A stretch of 64,000 nucleotides of DNA from assembly GCF_900312745.1 (NCBI RefSeq), contig NZ_OMPD01000009.1, forward strand, positions 186,001-250,000, read 5' to 3'. The stretch's first letter is position 1. Each line of letters opens with the position of its first letter. The DNA comes from Aquimarina sp. AU58. Lineage in GTDB: Bacteria > Bacteroidota > Bacteroidia > Flavobacteriales > Flavobacteriaceae. Below the pieces are notes generated by a model. That model was given only the letters and a program-made list of their open reading frames with translations, was not told the origin of the DNA and ran no database searches. The position numbers and the translations under genes are program-made. This document shows positions 54,227 through 63,619 of this stretch, piece after piece.

Positions 54227-56416
54227 ATGAAAATAATAAATACATCTATTATTTGCTTATTATGTTTCTTGTCTTTTTCTAGAACTGTTTTATCCCAGAA
54301 TAAAAAGATAGACAGTTTAAAAAAAGAATTAAAAATCTATACCAAAAAAGATACTGTTAGAGTAAAAATCCTCAATCATTTAGCTTATTATCATTATAGA
54401 AATAATCCTCCTCAATCATTAGCATATGCCGAACAAGCAGGAAAACTTGCCGATGAAATAAAATCTATAAAAGGAAAAGCCCGCAGTTTTTATATGAAAG
54501 GGATTACTCATATGGAACAAGCTAATTTTAAAACTTCTATTACTAATTATGAAAAAGCAATAGAACTATATACGTCTATAGACAATTTAAAAGGATTAGC
54601 AGGTTGTAATAATGCACTGGGAGTTCTAAATAAATACAAGGGTAACCAAAAACTCGCTCTAAAATATTATAAAAAAGCTTTAGCAATTGATCAAAAACTG
54701 GGAGTGAAAAAGAATATGCCTAATTACCTCTATAATATTGGTAGTATTTACTCTGATATGGGAAAACATAAAGAAGCTTTAGGTAATTTTAGAAAGGCAT
54801 TAAAGACGTATACAAGCAATAATAACGAATATGGTATGCTTAGCTGTTGGAACTCAATGGCTATAGTGTACCTTGATCAAGGTAATTATCCTCTGGCAAT
54901 AGAGTACAATCATAAATCATTAGACATTGCCAAAAAATCTAAAGATTCTATTAGTATGTTTCAGTCATTAAATAATATCGGAAATATTTATAGACAACAA
55001 CAGCTTTATGATAAAGCATTAGATTTTTATAAAAAAGCTTTAGCTATTAAACAGGCTAATCACAATAGCAAAAGTAGTACGGCCATAAAAAATAATATTG
55101 GAGGCATCTATATCGATAAAAAAGAATTTGCTAATGCTATCTCTTATTTTAAGGAAACAATTACCCTTAGTAGAGAAATTAAGGATAACGAACATTTAGC
55201 GGTTAGTCTTAATGGTTTAGGTTTTGGGTATTTGGGAATTAAAAAATATGCTGAAGCTTTAGCTAGCTTTAAAGAAGCAAATAAAATTACTTCTGTTAAT
55301 CAAAAACAATACGAATTAGTAGAATCTTATATAGGTATGGCATGTGCATATTACTATATGAAAAAATACAACCAGGCATTAATTAATGCTGAAAAAGGAG
55401 CTCAATTGGCAAATACATATAAACTTTTAAAACACCGACGTGATGCCTATGAATTGCTTTCCAAAATAAACAATGAATTAGGAGAACACAAAAAAGCTCT
55501 TTTAAGTAATCAACAATTAAAAATATTGAACGACAGTCTTTTTAATAAAGAAAATATTCAGAAAATTACAGAAGTAGAGTATGAATATAAGTACAAAAAT
55601 GAATTAGAATCTGCAGAGAAAAGAGAACTAAGACTTACACAAACAGTTAAAACTACAACCAATAACTTAGAGAAGTCACAACGAAATTTATTACTTGGTG
55701 TGATTGCTTTTTTAGTCACAACTTTAATTTTAGGAGCAACAATTTTCTTTTTAAAATTAAGGAACGAAAAATCTAAAACTCAAAATATAATCATAGAACA
55801 GAAATTGCTGCGCTCACAGATGACCCCTCACTTTATATTTAATTCACTTTCTGTATTACAAGGAATGATATTGAATAAAGAAGAAAAAAAATCTGTTTCC
55901 TATTTGTCAAAGTTTTCAAAATTACTTCGTATTATTTTAGAAAACTCTAGAGACAAAATAGTGTTGCTTTCTCAAGAATTAACTGCTATAAAAAGCTATT
56001 TAGCACTTCAGAATTTAGAAAACAAAACCTATCAATACACTGTTTTTGTAGAGAACACTATAGACGTATCTGTGTTTAAAATACCTCCTATGCTTATTCA
56101 GCCATTTGTTGAAAATGCTATAGAGCACGCATTTGTAAATCAAAAAGAAAATAGGATAATTGATGTTCACCTGTCTTATTCAAATAAAAATTTGATTTGT
56201 ACCATTACAGATAATGGTATTGGGGTTGATTCTCAAAAAGAAAATAAAAAGGATAATAAAAAATCATTATCTACAACGATAACTTCTGAACGATTAAAAA
56301 TATTATCTAAAGATTTTAAAATGAAAAGTTCGGTTACTGTAGAAGATAGAAAGAAATATAACGAGCAAGGAACATTAGTTACTTTGATCATCCCTTATAA
56401 AATACAGGAAGTATAA
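54227..56416 (+). CDS. TPR-containing LytS-type histidine kinase
   Basis: A 729-residue protein: signal peptide (SIICLLCFLSFSRTVLSQ), about ten TPR repeats (~35-430), coiled coil, one membrane helix (~487-508, LLLGVIAFLVTTLILGATIF) and a LytS-type kinase domain with the acceptor His in TPHFIFNSLS (~534), N box IQPFVENAIEH and G box CTITDNGIGV. The periplasmic TPR region is the likely input. Its stop overlaps the next gene's ATG (1 base), so it is coupled with the LytTR regulator. Confidence 0.85.
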   Translation: MKIINTSIICLLCFLSFSRTVLSQNKKIDSLKKELKIYTKKDTVRVKILNHLAYYHYRNNPPQSLAYAEQAGKLADEIKSIKGKARSFYMKGITHMEQANFKTSITNYEKAIELYTSIDNLKGLAGCNNALGVLNKYKGNQKLALKYYKKALAIDQKLGVKKNMPNYLYNIGSIYSDMGKHKEALGNFRKALKTYTSNNNEYGMLSCWNSMAIVYLDQGNYPLAIEYNHKSLDIAKKSKDSISMFQSLNNIGNIYRQQQLYDKALDFYKKALAIKQANHNSKSSTAIKNNIGGIYIDKKEFANAISYFKETITLSREIKDNEHLAVSLNGLGFGYLGIKKYAEALASFKEANKITSVNQKQYELVESYIGMACAYYYMKKYNQALINAEKGAQLANTYKLLKHRRDAYELLSKINNELGEHKKALLSNQQLKILNDSLFNKENIQKITEVEYEYKYKNELESAEKRELRLTQTVKTTTNNLEKSQRNLLLGVIAFLVTTLILGATIFFLKLRNEKSKTQNIIIEQKLLRSQMTPHFIFNSLSVLQGMILNKEEKKSVSYLSKFSKLLRIILENSRDKIVLLSQELTAIKSYLALQNLENKTYQYTVFVENTIDVSVFKIPPMLIQPFVENAIEHAFVNQKENRIIDVHLSYSNKNLICTITDNGIGVDSQKENKKDNKKSLSTTITSERLKILSKDFKMKSSVTVEDRKKYNEQGTLVTLIIPYKIQEV

Positions 56417-57153
56417 TGAAAACAGTAATAGTAGAAGATAAGGAATACATTAGAAAAGGCTTACTTAATCTATTGCAATTAATAGATGCCGAAATAGAAG
56501 TAATAGGAGAATGTGAATCGGTAAAAGATGCTGTTGCTGTAGCAAACGCCTGTAAACCAGAATTGATTTTTTTAGATATAAATCTTACCGACGGTACTGG
56601 GTTTGATTTTTTAAAGCAGACAGAAAATCTAAATTTTAAAGTGATCTTTATTACGGCTTATGAAGAGCATGCGTTACAAGCCTTAAAAATTGGTGCGGTA
56701 GATTATCTATTAAAGCCCGTAGATATAGATGAATTACAAATAGCATTACAAAAAGTCATAGCATTACCAATAACAGAACAAAAAAAGCAGATAAAAACGG
56801 TAAAAGAGGTCTGGAATAATGAAGACTCTACATTAATATTATCGCTTCATGATAGTTTTCAGGTTGTAGATTTAAACGAATTACTATTTTGTGAGTCAGA
56901 CAAAGGCTATACGACTTTTCATTGCAGTGATAGTAAAAAATATATGGTTTCAAAAACCTTAAAGGAATTTGAAGAACGCCTTTCTAAAGCTAATTTTACA
57001 CGGCCGCATCAATCATTTATGGTCAACTTAAAATTTATAGATAAGTATGATAAGTCTGGTGTTATTTATTTAAAAAATGGTAAAAAAATACCTGTATCTT
57101 CTCGAAAAAAGGAACACTTCTTAAACGCTTTTTTAAATTGGAATAACAACTAA
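56416..57153 (+). CDS. LytTR-family response regulator
   Basis: A 245-residue regulator with a receiver (VEDKEYIRKG, phospho-acceptor in LIFLDINLTDGTGF, Lys in DYLLKPVDIDEL) and a LytTR domain (RPHQSFMVNLKFIDKYDKS, IPVSSRKKEHFL). It pairs with the TPR-LytS kinase. It is the second LytS/LytTR pair in this window; sequences differ enough that recent duplication is unlikely. Confidence 0.9.
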   Translation: MKTVIVEDKEYIRKGLLNLLQLIDAEIEVIGECESVKDAVAVANACKPELIFLDINLTDGTGFDFLKQTENLNFKVIFITAYEEHALQALKIGAVDYLLKPVDIDELQIALQKVIALPITEQKKQIKTVKEVWNNEDSTLILSLHDSFQVVDLNELLFCESDKGYTTFHCSDSKKYMVSKTLKEFEERLSKANFTRPHQSFMVNLKFIDKYDKSGVIYLKNGKKIPVSSRKKEHFLNAFLNWNNN

Positions 57154-57289
57154 ACCTCTTTCTTTTACGGATATTTTTTGAAGTACCGCACTTATGTATT
57201 CTAAAACTTCAGAAATAGATTTCCTATTTCCTACTCCACTTGTACTATATACTTTTATCGTGTTGAAATGAACTAAAAACACGCTAAAA

Positions 57290-57856
57290 ATGAAAGTATT
57301 AAAATTTACAGTAATCGTAACAGTATTAATTATGTTAATCTCTTGTAGTGGCAGAACTAGTAAAGAACCGGCCAATGCAGAAGGATTTGAAGCCATAGAA
57401 AAGGAAATAAAAAGCAAGTTTGGAGAAAATGCCTATTTCACGAATTTGAATATTATTTATAATGAATCTCTAGGAAATTCTATTGGAGTTACTGTTACAG
57501 AAGCACCAGAATCGTTACAAATGGGAGAATGGCTTTTATCTCAAGATTCTTGGAGACAAACTTCAGAAATCACTCTCGAAGTTCCTGATGGAAGCAAGGC
57601 GGAAGACTTTATGTTTCAGTTAAACGAAAAGATTAGTCTCTCAAAATTAGGAGAATTAGTAGAAAAATCTAGTGTACAACTAAAAACTGAAAAGAATATT
57701 AAAAACCCAGTTTTGCATATAGCATTTATAAAATTCCCAGAAAATGGAGACATAACCAAAGCTGAGTATGTAGTAATGTTGAAACCAGAAAGCGGTGGAA
57801 CCACTTTTACTTTTAATTATAAGTTAGATGGTAACCTTATTGAAATGGATTATTAA
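57290..57856 (+). CDS. Hypothetical lipoprotein (188 aa)
   Basis: Lipobox LIMLISCSGR (Cys 20). The mature part is a beta-rich domain with SWRQTSEITLEVPDGSKAED and IAFIKFPENGDITKAEYVV. No family is recognised. It begins a long run of same-strand small genes, and with 36 bases to the next is probably in an operon with it. Confidence 0.65.
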   Translation: MKVLKFTVIVTVLIMLISCSGRTSKEPANAEGFEAIEKEIKSKFGENAYFTNLNIIYNESLGNSIGVTVTEAPESLQMGEWLLSQDSWRQTSEITLEVPDGSKAEDFMFQLNEKISLSKLGELVEKSSVQLKTEKNIKNPVLHIAFIKFPENGDITKAEYVVMLKPESGGTTFTFNYKLDGNLIEMDY

Positions 57857-57892
57857 TATTTAGAATTACCTAAAATCAAAAAAATTAAACCA

Positions 57893-58279
57893 ATGGAAAA
57901 AATAATTACAGTTAAAGATCAATACAATTCGTTAGATACACTTTATGATTTTTTAAAAACAGCATCTTCTTTTGAATGTTATAAAAACTATGATAACTGG
58001 GAAGTTAGAACAGATGCCAACGGTCAAATGGCGCAATGTATTGTTCTTAAAAAAAGTGCAATGCATGCAGTAAAGCTATATTTTGCAGAAGAAAATACAA
58101 TAAAAATAAATCATATTATACCAAGTTCGATCATGAATGCTTATTTTGGAAAAAGTGTTAAAGCAAGAAGAAGTATAATTGAAATAATTGCAGGAAAAAT
58201 AAAAGAAACAGTACTAGCTCCTGCTCAGGAAAAAGCTTTTCAAGAACTGGAAACAGTGGTTAATAAAGCTGCGATGTAA
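57893..58279 (+). CDS. Hypothetical cytoplasmic protein (128 aa)
   Basis: No signal or membrane segment. Pattern DNWEVRTDANGQMAQCIVLK ... GKSVKARRSIIEIIAGKIKE with a helical C-terminus. Unrecognised. It lies between two lipoprotein genes and could be a cytosolic partner of one of them. Confidence 0.6.
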   Translation: MEKIITVKDQYNSLDTLYDFLKTASSFECYKNYDNWEVRTDANGQMAQCIVLKKSAMHAVKLYFAEENTIKINHIIPSSIMNAYFGKSVKARRSIIEIIAGKIKETVLAPAQEKAFQELETVVNKAAM

Positions 58280-58336
58280 GTATATTCATTTTTTATACTA
58301 ACTTACTAAGTATACAAATGTATTGAACTCATTCGA

Positions 58337-59185
58337 ATGAAAATAAAATTAGTAATCTTATTGTTAGTATTTGTAGCTTGTAATTCGAATAAAAAGAAAG
58401 ATACCGATATACTAATTGTTGACACTATCAAAATAGATATAAGTGATTATATAATCACTTCAAAATTGGATGAAAAACAAGAAGTAACCTTAGCTACAAT
58501 TGATTCTGTAAGCATTAAAGAAATAAAGCAGTATATAGATGATGAGTTGCCCACGATTTTCGATTACTACAAACAAGAGTTGATTGAAGAGCATAGTGCC
58601 TGGTCTGATAAGCTATTTGGGAGGTGTTGCTCAAATACAGACCTAACTTTTACCGAGAATTTATTTTATAAAATAAATTCTAACGTTAAGAATGAAAAAT
58701 ATCCGATTATAAATATCTCGGATGCCGATTATTCAACAGCTTATGTTTTTAAACCCAATACCAAAGTCAAAATAAATATACAATTAGACCTGAGTGAATC
58801 TTTTTTAAGTGGTAAGTATTCAAACAAAAAATTGCTGAATCCAAATGAGGTTATTATGAATCCCATAAAACTAAGTTTAATTAATGGATACGTGAAATCA
58901 AAAGCGCTTTTTTATGAGAACACAAGAGTTAAAGAAGTAAAAGTATATATTAATCATGAATACATAGAAACAGTAGTTTTGATGGATAAACCTTTAGTGC
59001 AAGAATTTAAAGTGAATGCAATTTTTAAAACTAACGATATAATTACATTAGAACCAATAAGCTTTTACAAAGGGAGTAAATACGATGACGTTTGTATTTC
59101 TGAAATACAAACAAATTTAGGTAAGACTGCACTTCCTGGTTTAAATAAAAAATATAATCTTATGGAGTTATTGAATAAACAGTGA
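58337..59185 (+). CDS. Hypothetical lipoprotein (282 aa)
   Basis: Lipobox LLLVFVACNSN (Cys 15) and an acidic mature domain containing FGRCCSNTDLTF, a paired Cys motif, and a beta-rich C-terminal half. No family is recognised. It is followed after 15 bases by a three-helix membrane protein gene. Confidence 0.65.
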   Translation: MKIKLVILLLVFVACNSNKKKDTDILIVDTIKIDISDYIITSKLDEKQEVTLATIDSVSIKEIKQYIDDELPTIFDYYKQELIEEHSAWSDKLFGRCCSNTDLTFTENLFYKINSNVKNEKYPIINISDADYSTAYVFKPNTKVKINIQLDLSESFLSGKYSNKKLLNPNEVIMNPIKLSLINGYVKSKALFYENTRVKEVKVYINHEYIETVVLMDKPLVQEFKVNAIFKTNDIITLEPISFYKGSKYDDVCISEIQTNLGKTALPGLNKKYNLMELLNKQ

Positions 59186-59200
59186 ATCTAAAGCAAAACT

Positions 59201-59542
59201 ATGAAAGCCTTAAAACAAGTTTTAACCTACTTAATATGGATTGCAGTATCACTTATACTAGGTATAGTATATATGCGTATTCTCTTAGGTCCCAACAAAG
59301 CATCTTCGGATGGTCTATGGTATCTGCTCCATATTTTTTACAATTTAGGTTTACTTCATATAGGCGCAAGCATTGGAGGTGTAATCGCCCTTTTGTTTAT
59401 TCTATTGGATGTTTTTTACCTTAAAAAGAAATTAAAAAACAATATAAAAGCAACAATTACTCGGTTTATGTTTCTTATTGGTATTACTATGGTTGTTGCA
59501 GTAATACATTATGTATTAGAGAAGGTTGTTGATGTTATTTAG
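59201..59542 (+). CDS. Small three-helix membrane protein (113 aa)
   Basis: Hydrophobic segments at ~7-27 (LIWIAVSLILGIVYMRILL), ~48-70 (HIGASIGGVIALLFILLDVF) and ~88-110 (FMFLIGITMVVAVIHYVLE) with short charged loops. No family is recognised. A different-frame ORF starting at 59182 is a shadow. Confidence 0.65.
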   Translation: MKALKQVLTYLIWIAVSLILGIVYMRILLGPNKASSDGLWYLLHIFYNLGLLHIGASIGGVIALLFILLDVFYLKKKLKNNIKATITRFMFLIGITMVVAVIHYVLEKVVDVI

Positions 59543-59580
59543 AAAAAAGAATCCTCCAAATCATTGAAAAAAGTAAAAAA

Positions 59581-60861
59581 ATGAAAAATCGATACATTCT
59601 AGTCTTACTGGTATTAATCTCTTGTTCTCAAAAAGCAAAAGAAAAAGAAGAAACCGTTGTAAAAGCACAAGATGCTGTTGCAGAATCAATCGATTCGACG
59701 AAAGAAGTAAGTCCTATAAGCTTTAACAAGATCATTAGCGAAATTAAAACCAAATCAACCCCACTAATAGACGCTACAAATTTTGACAGCTTCATTGATG
59801 AAGATGATTATAAAAAAGTAGATGTTAAAGCGTTAAAATTAGAAAATATATATCCTGATTTTAATAAAGAAGGTCACCATTATAGAGCAATAGCTTCCTA
59901 TAGAGTAAAAATATCAGGAGAGTTTCATTCTATTGTAGTAACTATTCTTAAAGGCGACCATGAAATGGAGTCTGTACTAATTAATTACGATTTAGAAGGA
60001 AATATTATCGATTCTAAAGTCATTTCTTATGATGAAATAGCCGAAGGTCAATCGAGAATTGAATCCAAAATTGAAGAAAACGAGCTAACCATTAATAACA
60101 TACTATGGATTGATGAAAAGAAAGTAGAAACAACATCATTTCAAATAAAAGCTAACGGAAAAATAGAACCTATTTCTCAAGAAGAAAACCTTATTGATAG
60201 CGCAATACAACAACTTAATTTAGAGATTTCTAAGGTTAATATCGATTTATTGGTTACCAAAGTAATGCCTAACAATCCTCAAGAAACTATCATCGTTATT
60301 CCTGAATATGTAGATGATCATAATGATGAATATCATTTTGAGTTAAATAGCCACATAATAGTAGTAAATAGTATTACAGGGAAAATAACGCACAAATACT
60401 TTGAAAGTTCTGAAACAAATGGTTGGGTCTCTGATGCAATAGAGTTGTCAGAAATAGCAATTGATACAGCTCCATACATAGTTGCTAAAGATACAAGAGC
60501 CTTTGGTATTCGAGTGTATCATTACGGCAGGTCTAAACCAAACCCATACAGTAACAGAACCATTTCTTTGTTTATAAAATCAGGAGATACTTTAAAAAAA
60601 GTGCTTGATAATTATGACGTAGAGGATTATGGTGGAGAATGGGATACCCAATGTGCTGGAGAATCCACGAGTGTAAAAAACACACTCATTATGTCTGAAG
60701 AAAAGACCAATGCATACTTTGATATTATTGTAAAAAGCAAGGTTCTGGAAAGTAAAACTTTTGTAGATGAAAACGGAGAATGCGATGAAGAAAGTAAAAC
60801 CTCTTCTAAAACAACAGTATTACAATTTAATGGAAAAGAATATGTAAAAAATAAATCATGA
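59581..60861 (+). CDS. Hypothetical lipoprotein (426 aa)
   Basis: Lipobox VLLVLISCSQK (Cys 15), an acidic linker and two beta-rich halves; the second contains YIVAKDTRAFGIRVYHYGRS and GGEWDTQCAG. The Cys pair (CAG ... NGECDEE) may form a disulphide. Its stop overlaps the ATG of the next gene by 4 bases. No family is recognised. Confidence 0.65.
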   Translation: MKNRYILVLLVLISCSQKAKEKEETVVKAQDAVAESIDSTKEVSPISFNKIISEIKTKSTPLIDATNFDSFIDEDDYKKVDVKALKLENIYPDFNKEGHHYRAIASYRVKISGEFHSIVVTILKGDHEMESVLINYDLEGNIIDSKVISYDEIAEGQSRIESKIEENELTINNILWIDEKKVETTSFQIKANGKIEPISQEENLIDSAIQQLNLEISKVNIDLLVTKVMPNNPQETIIVIPEYVDDHNDEYHFELNSHIIVVNSITGKITHKYFESSETNGWVSDAIELSEIAIDTAPYIVAKDTRAFGIRVYHYGRSKPNPYSNRTISLFIKSGDTLKKVLDNYDVEDYGGEWDTQCAGESTSVKNTLIMSEEKTNAYFDIIVKSKVLESKTFVDENGECDEESKTSSKTTVLQFNGKEYVKNKS

Positions 60862-61589
60862 AAAAATTAGAATTCTTTTTTTGCATATGCTGTCTATTTT
60901 TAACCCTATCAGGGTGTGCTCAAAATAATAGTTTAAAAACACAATTACAGCTATTACAAAATCCATCAGGATATAAATTCCCTTTGGACAGTACGGGATT
61001 TTCAGTAATAAAAAATGCTAAATTCTATACCAAAAATGGGGATACAGATGTGTTTGATATCAATAGCGAAAATATACATGTAGTAGATGTTAATAATGAT
61101 GGAGAAAAAGATATCATCTATCAAGATATTCGGCATTATCAAGCAACTGTATTACTGCTAAAAAAAGGTAATGATTTTGTTGAAATATGGAATGGGCCAG
61201 GAGCATTAGTTAGCCTAAAAGAAGGGGGGAAAACCACTATGTATGTTTTAAGCAGTGCTATAGGTTGCTTTGATATGACGATGTTGTCAACGCTTGTTAT
61301 TAACAGTGATAATACCCTTGTCGAAAACACGATAGCGCTCTATTCGGATACAAAAATGAGTACAATTAGTAAGACATTCGAACAGAAAATAATTTTAGGA
61401 ATCCTAAGAACTCAACCTGTTATAAATGACCAAAAGAAAACAGATCCTTGTACTGGTGATCTCAAAACGGGAAACCAGATAAGAACCATAGAAAACAAAG
61501 CCGTAACTGTTATAAAAAAACAAAACGAGTGGTTCTTAGTGGTTCTAAAAGAAAAAGATCAAAGTATCATTGGTTGGATAAAAAATTAA
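60858..61589 (+). CDS. Lipoprotein with FG-GAP-like and SH3-like regions (243 aa)
   Basis: Lipobox FLTLSGCAQN (Cys 20). VVDVNNDGEKDIIYQD (~76-91) resembles one FG-GAP/VCBS calcium-binding repeat. The last ~50 residues (GNQIRTIENKAVTVIKKQNE ... IGWIKN) look like a bacterial SH3 domain. It may bind cell wall or another surface protein. It is coupled to the upstream lipoprotein. Confidence 0.65.
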   Translation: MKKLEFFFCICCLFLTLSGCAQNNSLKTQLQLLQNPSGYKFPLDSTGFSVIKNAKFYTKNGDTDVFDINSENIHVVDVNNDGEKDIIYQDIRHYQATVLLLKKGNDFVEIWNGPGALVSLKEGGKTTMYVLSSAIGCFDMTMLSTLVINSDNTLVENTIALYSDTKMSTISKTFEQKIILGILRTQPVINDQKKTDPCTGDLKTGNQIRTIENKAVTVIKKQNEWFLVVLKEKDQSIIGWIKN

Positions 61590-61605
61590 TTCTAACAATA
61601 AATAG

Positions 61606-61899
61606 ATGAGACTAAGCAATTCATTTAGCGGCGCACTAAGAACATTTGCCTATTTTATGGCGAGTGGTACACACTACCAATTAAAAGGGATTGATTACCT
61701 AAAACTGTATGGAGAAGAACCCAGTGCTATAGAACAAGTCTTTGCCATATTTGCTAATGTGATTGAGTTAGACGAAAACGGAAATATATTAAACGCAAAA
61801 TATGCCGAAAAAAGAGCGGTAGATTACCTTCGCTCGTATTGCGATCCAGAATTTGAAGTTAAACCCCCTTATGAAGATTGGGAAATAGAATTACATTAA
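61606..61899 (+). CDS. Hypothetical cytoplasmic protein (97 aa)
   Basis: A compact acidic protein (MRLSNSFSGALRTFAYFMAS ... AEKRAVDYLRSYCDP) without export signals. Its size and isolated cytosolic nature amid exported proteins recall immunity-type proteins, but no family is recognised. It lies 16 bases after the previous stop. Confidence 0.6.
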   Translation: MRLSNSFSGALRTFAYFMASGTHYQLKGIDYLKLYGEEPSAIEQVFAIFANVIELDENGNILNAKYAEKRAVDYLRSYCDPEFEVKPPYEDWEIELH

Positions 61900-61901
61900 T
61901 T

Positions 61902-62363
61902 ATGTATAAGAAAAAAAACATAAAACTTAATACCTGTAGTAAAAAGGCTATTGTTGTGATGATACTGTTTTGTATATGCTGTTTATCATCTCATGCCCAG
62001 GGAATGAAAAATCATTTAAACAAAAAACTCACAGCAAAAGTTGGAGCTGTCTACGAGGAAACTCCCGATGACAATCCTTGCGCAGGTAGCGAAATCTATT
62101 TATCGTTATTTTTTGATAAAAAACAGGTAAAAGTATCAGAAATAGAAATATTAACCTGTGGTAAAGAATCAGTATACGAAATAGGAAATTATAACTGGGA
62201 ATTATTGTACAATAAAGAAATCAGTATTGATTTTATTCCAGAACAAACAAAAGGTACTTACGCAGAGTATTTGTCTTTAGAGCTACGGGATAAAAAGCTT
62301 ATTGCGTGCATAACACATTTAAATGGAAAAGTAGTTGAGTATGTTTTTAAGGAGGAAAAGTAA
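61902..62363 (+). CDS. Exported hypothetical protein (153 aa)
   Basis: ATG at 61902 is 2 bases after the previous stop; the open TTG at 61878 is not needed. An N-terminal basic region and hydrophobic helix (KAIVVMILFCICCLSSHAQG) form a signal peptide. The mature domain contains two Cys (NPCAG ... ILTCGK). No family is recognised. Confidence 0.6.
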   Translation: MYKKKNIKLNTCSKKAIVVMILFCICCLSSHAQGMKNHLNKKLTAKVGAVYEETPDDNPCAGSEIYLSLFFDKKQVKVSEIEILTCGKESVYEIGNYNWELLYNKEISIDFIPEQTKGTYAEYLSLELRDKKLIACITHLNGKVVEYVFKEEK

Positions 62364-62394
62364 TCATGAAAAATCAAGAGATAAAAATCTAAAA

Positions 62395-62796
62395 ATGAAG
62401 CATATTTATTATATACTTTTAGTCATAGTTAGCTCTTGTGCTCAAAACGTAAAAGAAGCTAAAACTAATGGTAATCAAATAATTGAAAAAGTAGAAAAAT
62501 CAAAAGATAGTATATCTATTCAAGAATTGAAGCTTTTAACAAAAGTAGAAGCCGTACATAAATACGGTACACCTTCTTCTATAGAACAATTTATTTTACA
62601 CGATGCCTATGGAGAATTTAGAAATACTATTACCAATACATACAGCCAAGAAGAAAGGCAAAGCGAATCTATTGTAATAGATGAACTTACCTGGGAAAAA
62701 GACGAAGAAACCTGGGTTACGGTTTGGTACGAAGTTCAGCAAAAAAAATCAGTACCTAAAGAAACCTATATATGGGATAAAGGGACAGAGTTCTAA
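62395..62796 (+). CDS. Hypothetical lipoprotein (133 aa)
   Basis: ATG at 62395 gives a short lipoprotein signal MKHIYYILLVIVSSCAQN (Cys 15); an earlier in-frame start at 62335 is rejected. The mature part, VEAVHKYGTPSSIEQFIL and later LTWEKDEETWVTVWYEVQQ, resembles small SmpA/BamE-like or KOW-type lipoproteins only faintly. Confidence 0.6.
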   Translation: MKHIYYILLVIVSSCAQNVKEAKTNGNQIIEKVEKSKDSISIQELKLLTKVEAVHKYGTPSSIEQFILHDAYGEFRNTITNTYSQEERQSESIVIDELTWEKDEETWVTVWYEVQQKKSVPKETYIWDKGTEF

Positions 62797-62806
62797 GGTG
62801 AAAAAA

Positions 62807-63313
62807 ATGAAATTAAAAACATCCATAGAAATTGATATTCTAGAATTTTTTAAGACAGCGAAGTTTGACTATTTAAAACTGGGACAAACCAAAGAATGGA
62901 TCTTAAACAACTTTCCTGATCCTGATTGTTTTGGAACCAATTTTTTAACAGAGGAAGTCAATATCTGGACCTATGGCGGTATTGAATTGCATTTTGAAAA
63001 CAAAAAACTCTATTTAATATTTTCAGATTATTGGTACGAAGGAAAACTAGATAGCAGTCGCCAACTAAAATTAAACAAATGGATCTTCGAAGATGTTAGT
63101 CAACTCAACCTATTATTTGTTTTAACAAAACTAAACGAACACAATATTGATTATAAAAAGAAAACCGATAACCTGGGTGTTTTATTGCGATTAAAAAGTG
63201 GTGTCGAATTAACCTTTGAAAATATAAATGACATTGAAGGGTTAAACTCAAACGGTTTTCAATTAACCTCTTTTGCCTTGGTGGAAGAAAATCCATATCG
63301 TTGGAAAGAGTAG
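62807..63313 (+). CDS. Hypothetical cytoplasmic protein, immunity-like (168 aa)
   Basis: ATG at 62807 (MKLKTSIEIDILEFFKTAKF) follows the previous stop by 10 bases; earlier in-frame codons overlap the lipoprotein gene. The pattern DYLKLGQTKEWILNNFPDPD ... WTYGGIELHFENKKLYLIF ... resembles short proteins found as immunity or orphan genes near polymorphic toxins. The call is tentative. An unused reading frame of ~30 codons follows its stop (63314-63400) and may be debris. Confidence 0.6.
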   Translation: MKLKTSIEIDILEFFKTAKFDYLKLGQTKEWILNNFPDPDCFGTNFLTEEVNIWTYGGIELHFENKKLYLIFSDYWYEGKLDSSRQLKLNKWIFEDVSQLNLLFVLTKLNEHNIDYKKKTDNLGVLLRLKSGVELTFENINDIEGLNSNGFQLTSFALVEENPYRWKE

Positions 63314-63385
63314 TACTTTATTATGAAGATGTAGAAAACTCTGGAACATTAGATGTTAGTGAAAAAGAACGATTTTTAAAGAATT

Positions 63386-63619
63386 ATGAAATATATACGC
63401 TACATCATACTCTTAATCATTGGATTAATTACCTCTTTCTGTATTTGGAGTTACATCCAAAGAGCAAATTTTGAGTATAACCCTGAAGGTAAATTTTTAT
63501 CTCCTGAAGATGGAGTAGTTTATACAGAACAAGCAAAAGAAGTATATGGAATTCTTGCGTTTCTCGGACTGATTGTAACAGGAATAATTATTTATAGAAC
63601 AATAAAAAAATCTAAATGA
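63386..63619 (+). CDS. Small membrane protein (77 aa)
   Basis: Two hydrophobic helices (YIILLIIGLITSFCIWSYI and YGILAFLGLIVTGIIIYRTI) flank a ~25-residue loop. Its stop overlaps the ATG of the next gene (ATGA). No family is recognised. Confidence 0.6.
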   Translation: MKYIRYIILLIIGLITSFCIWSYIQRANFEYNPEGKFLSPEDGVVYTEQAKEVYGILAFLGLIVTGIIIYRTIKKSK

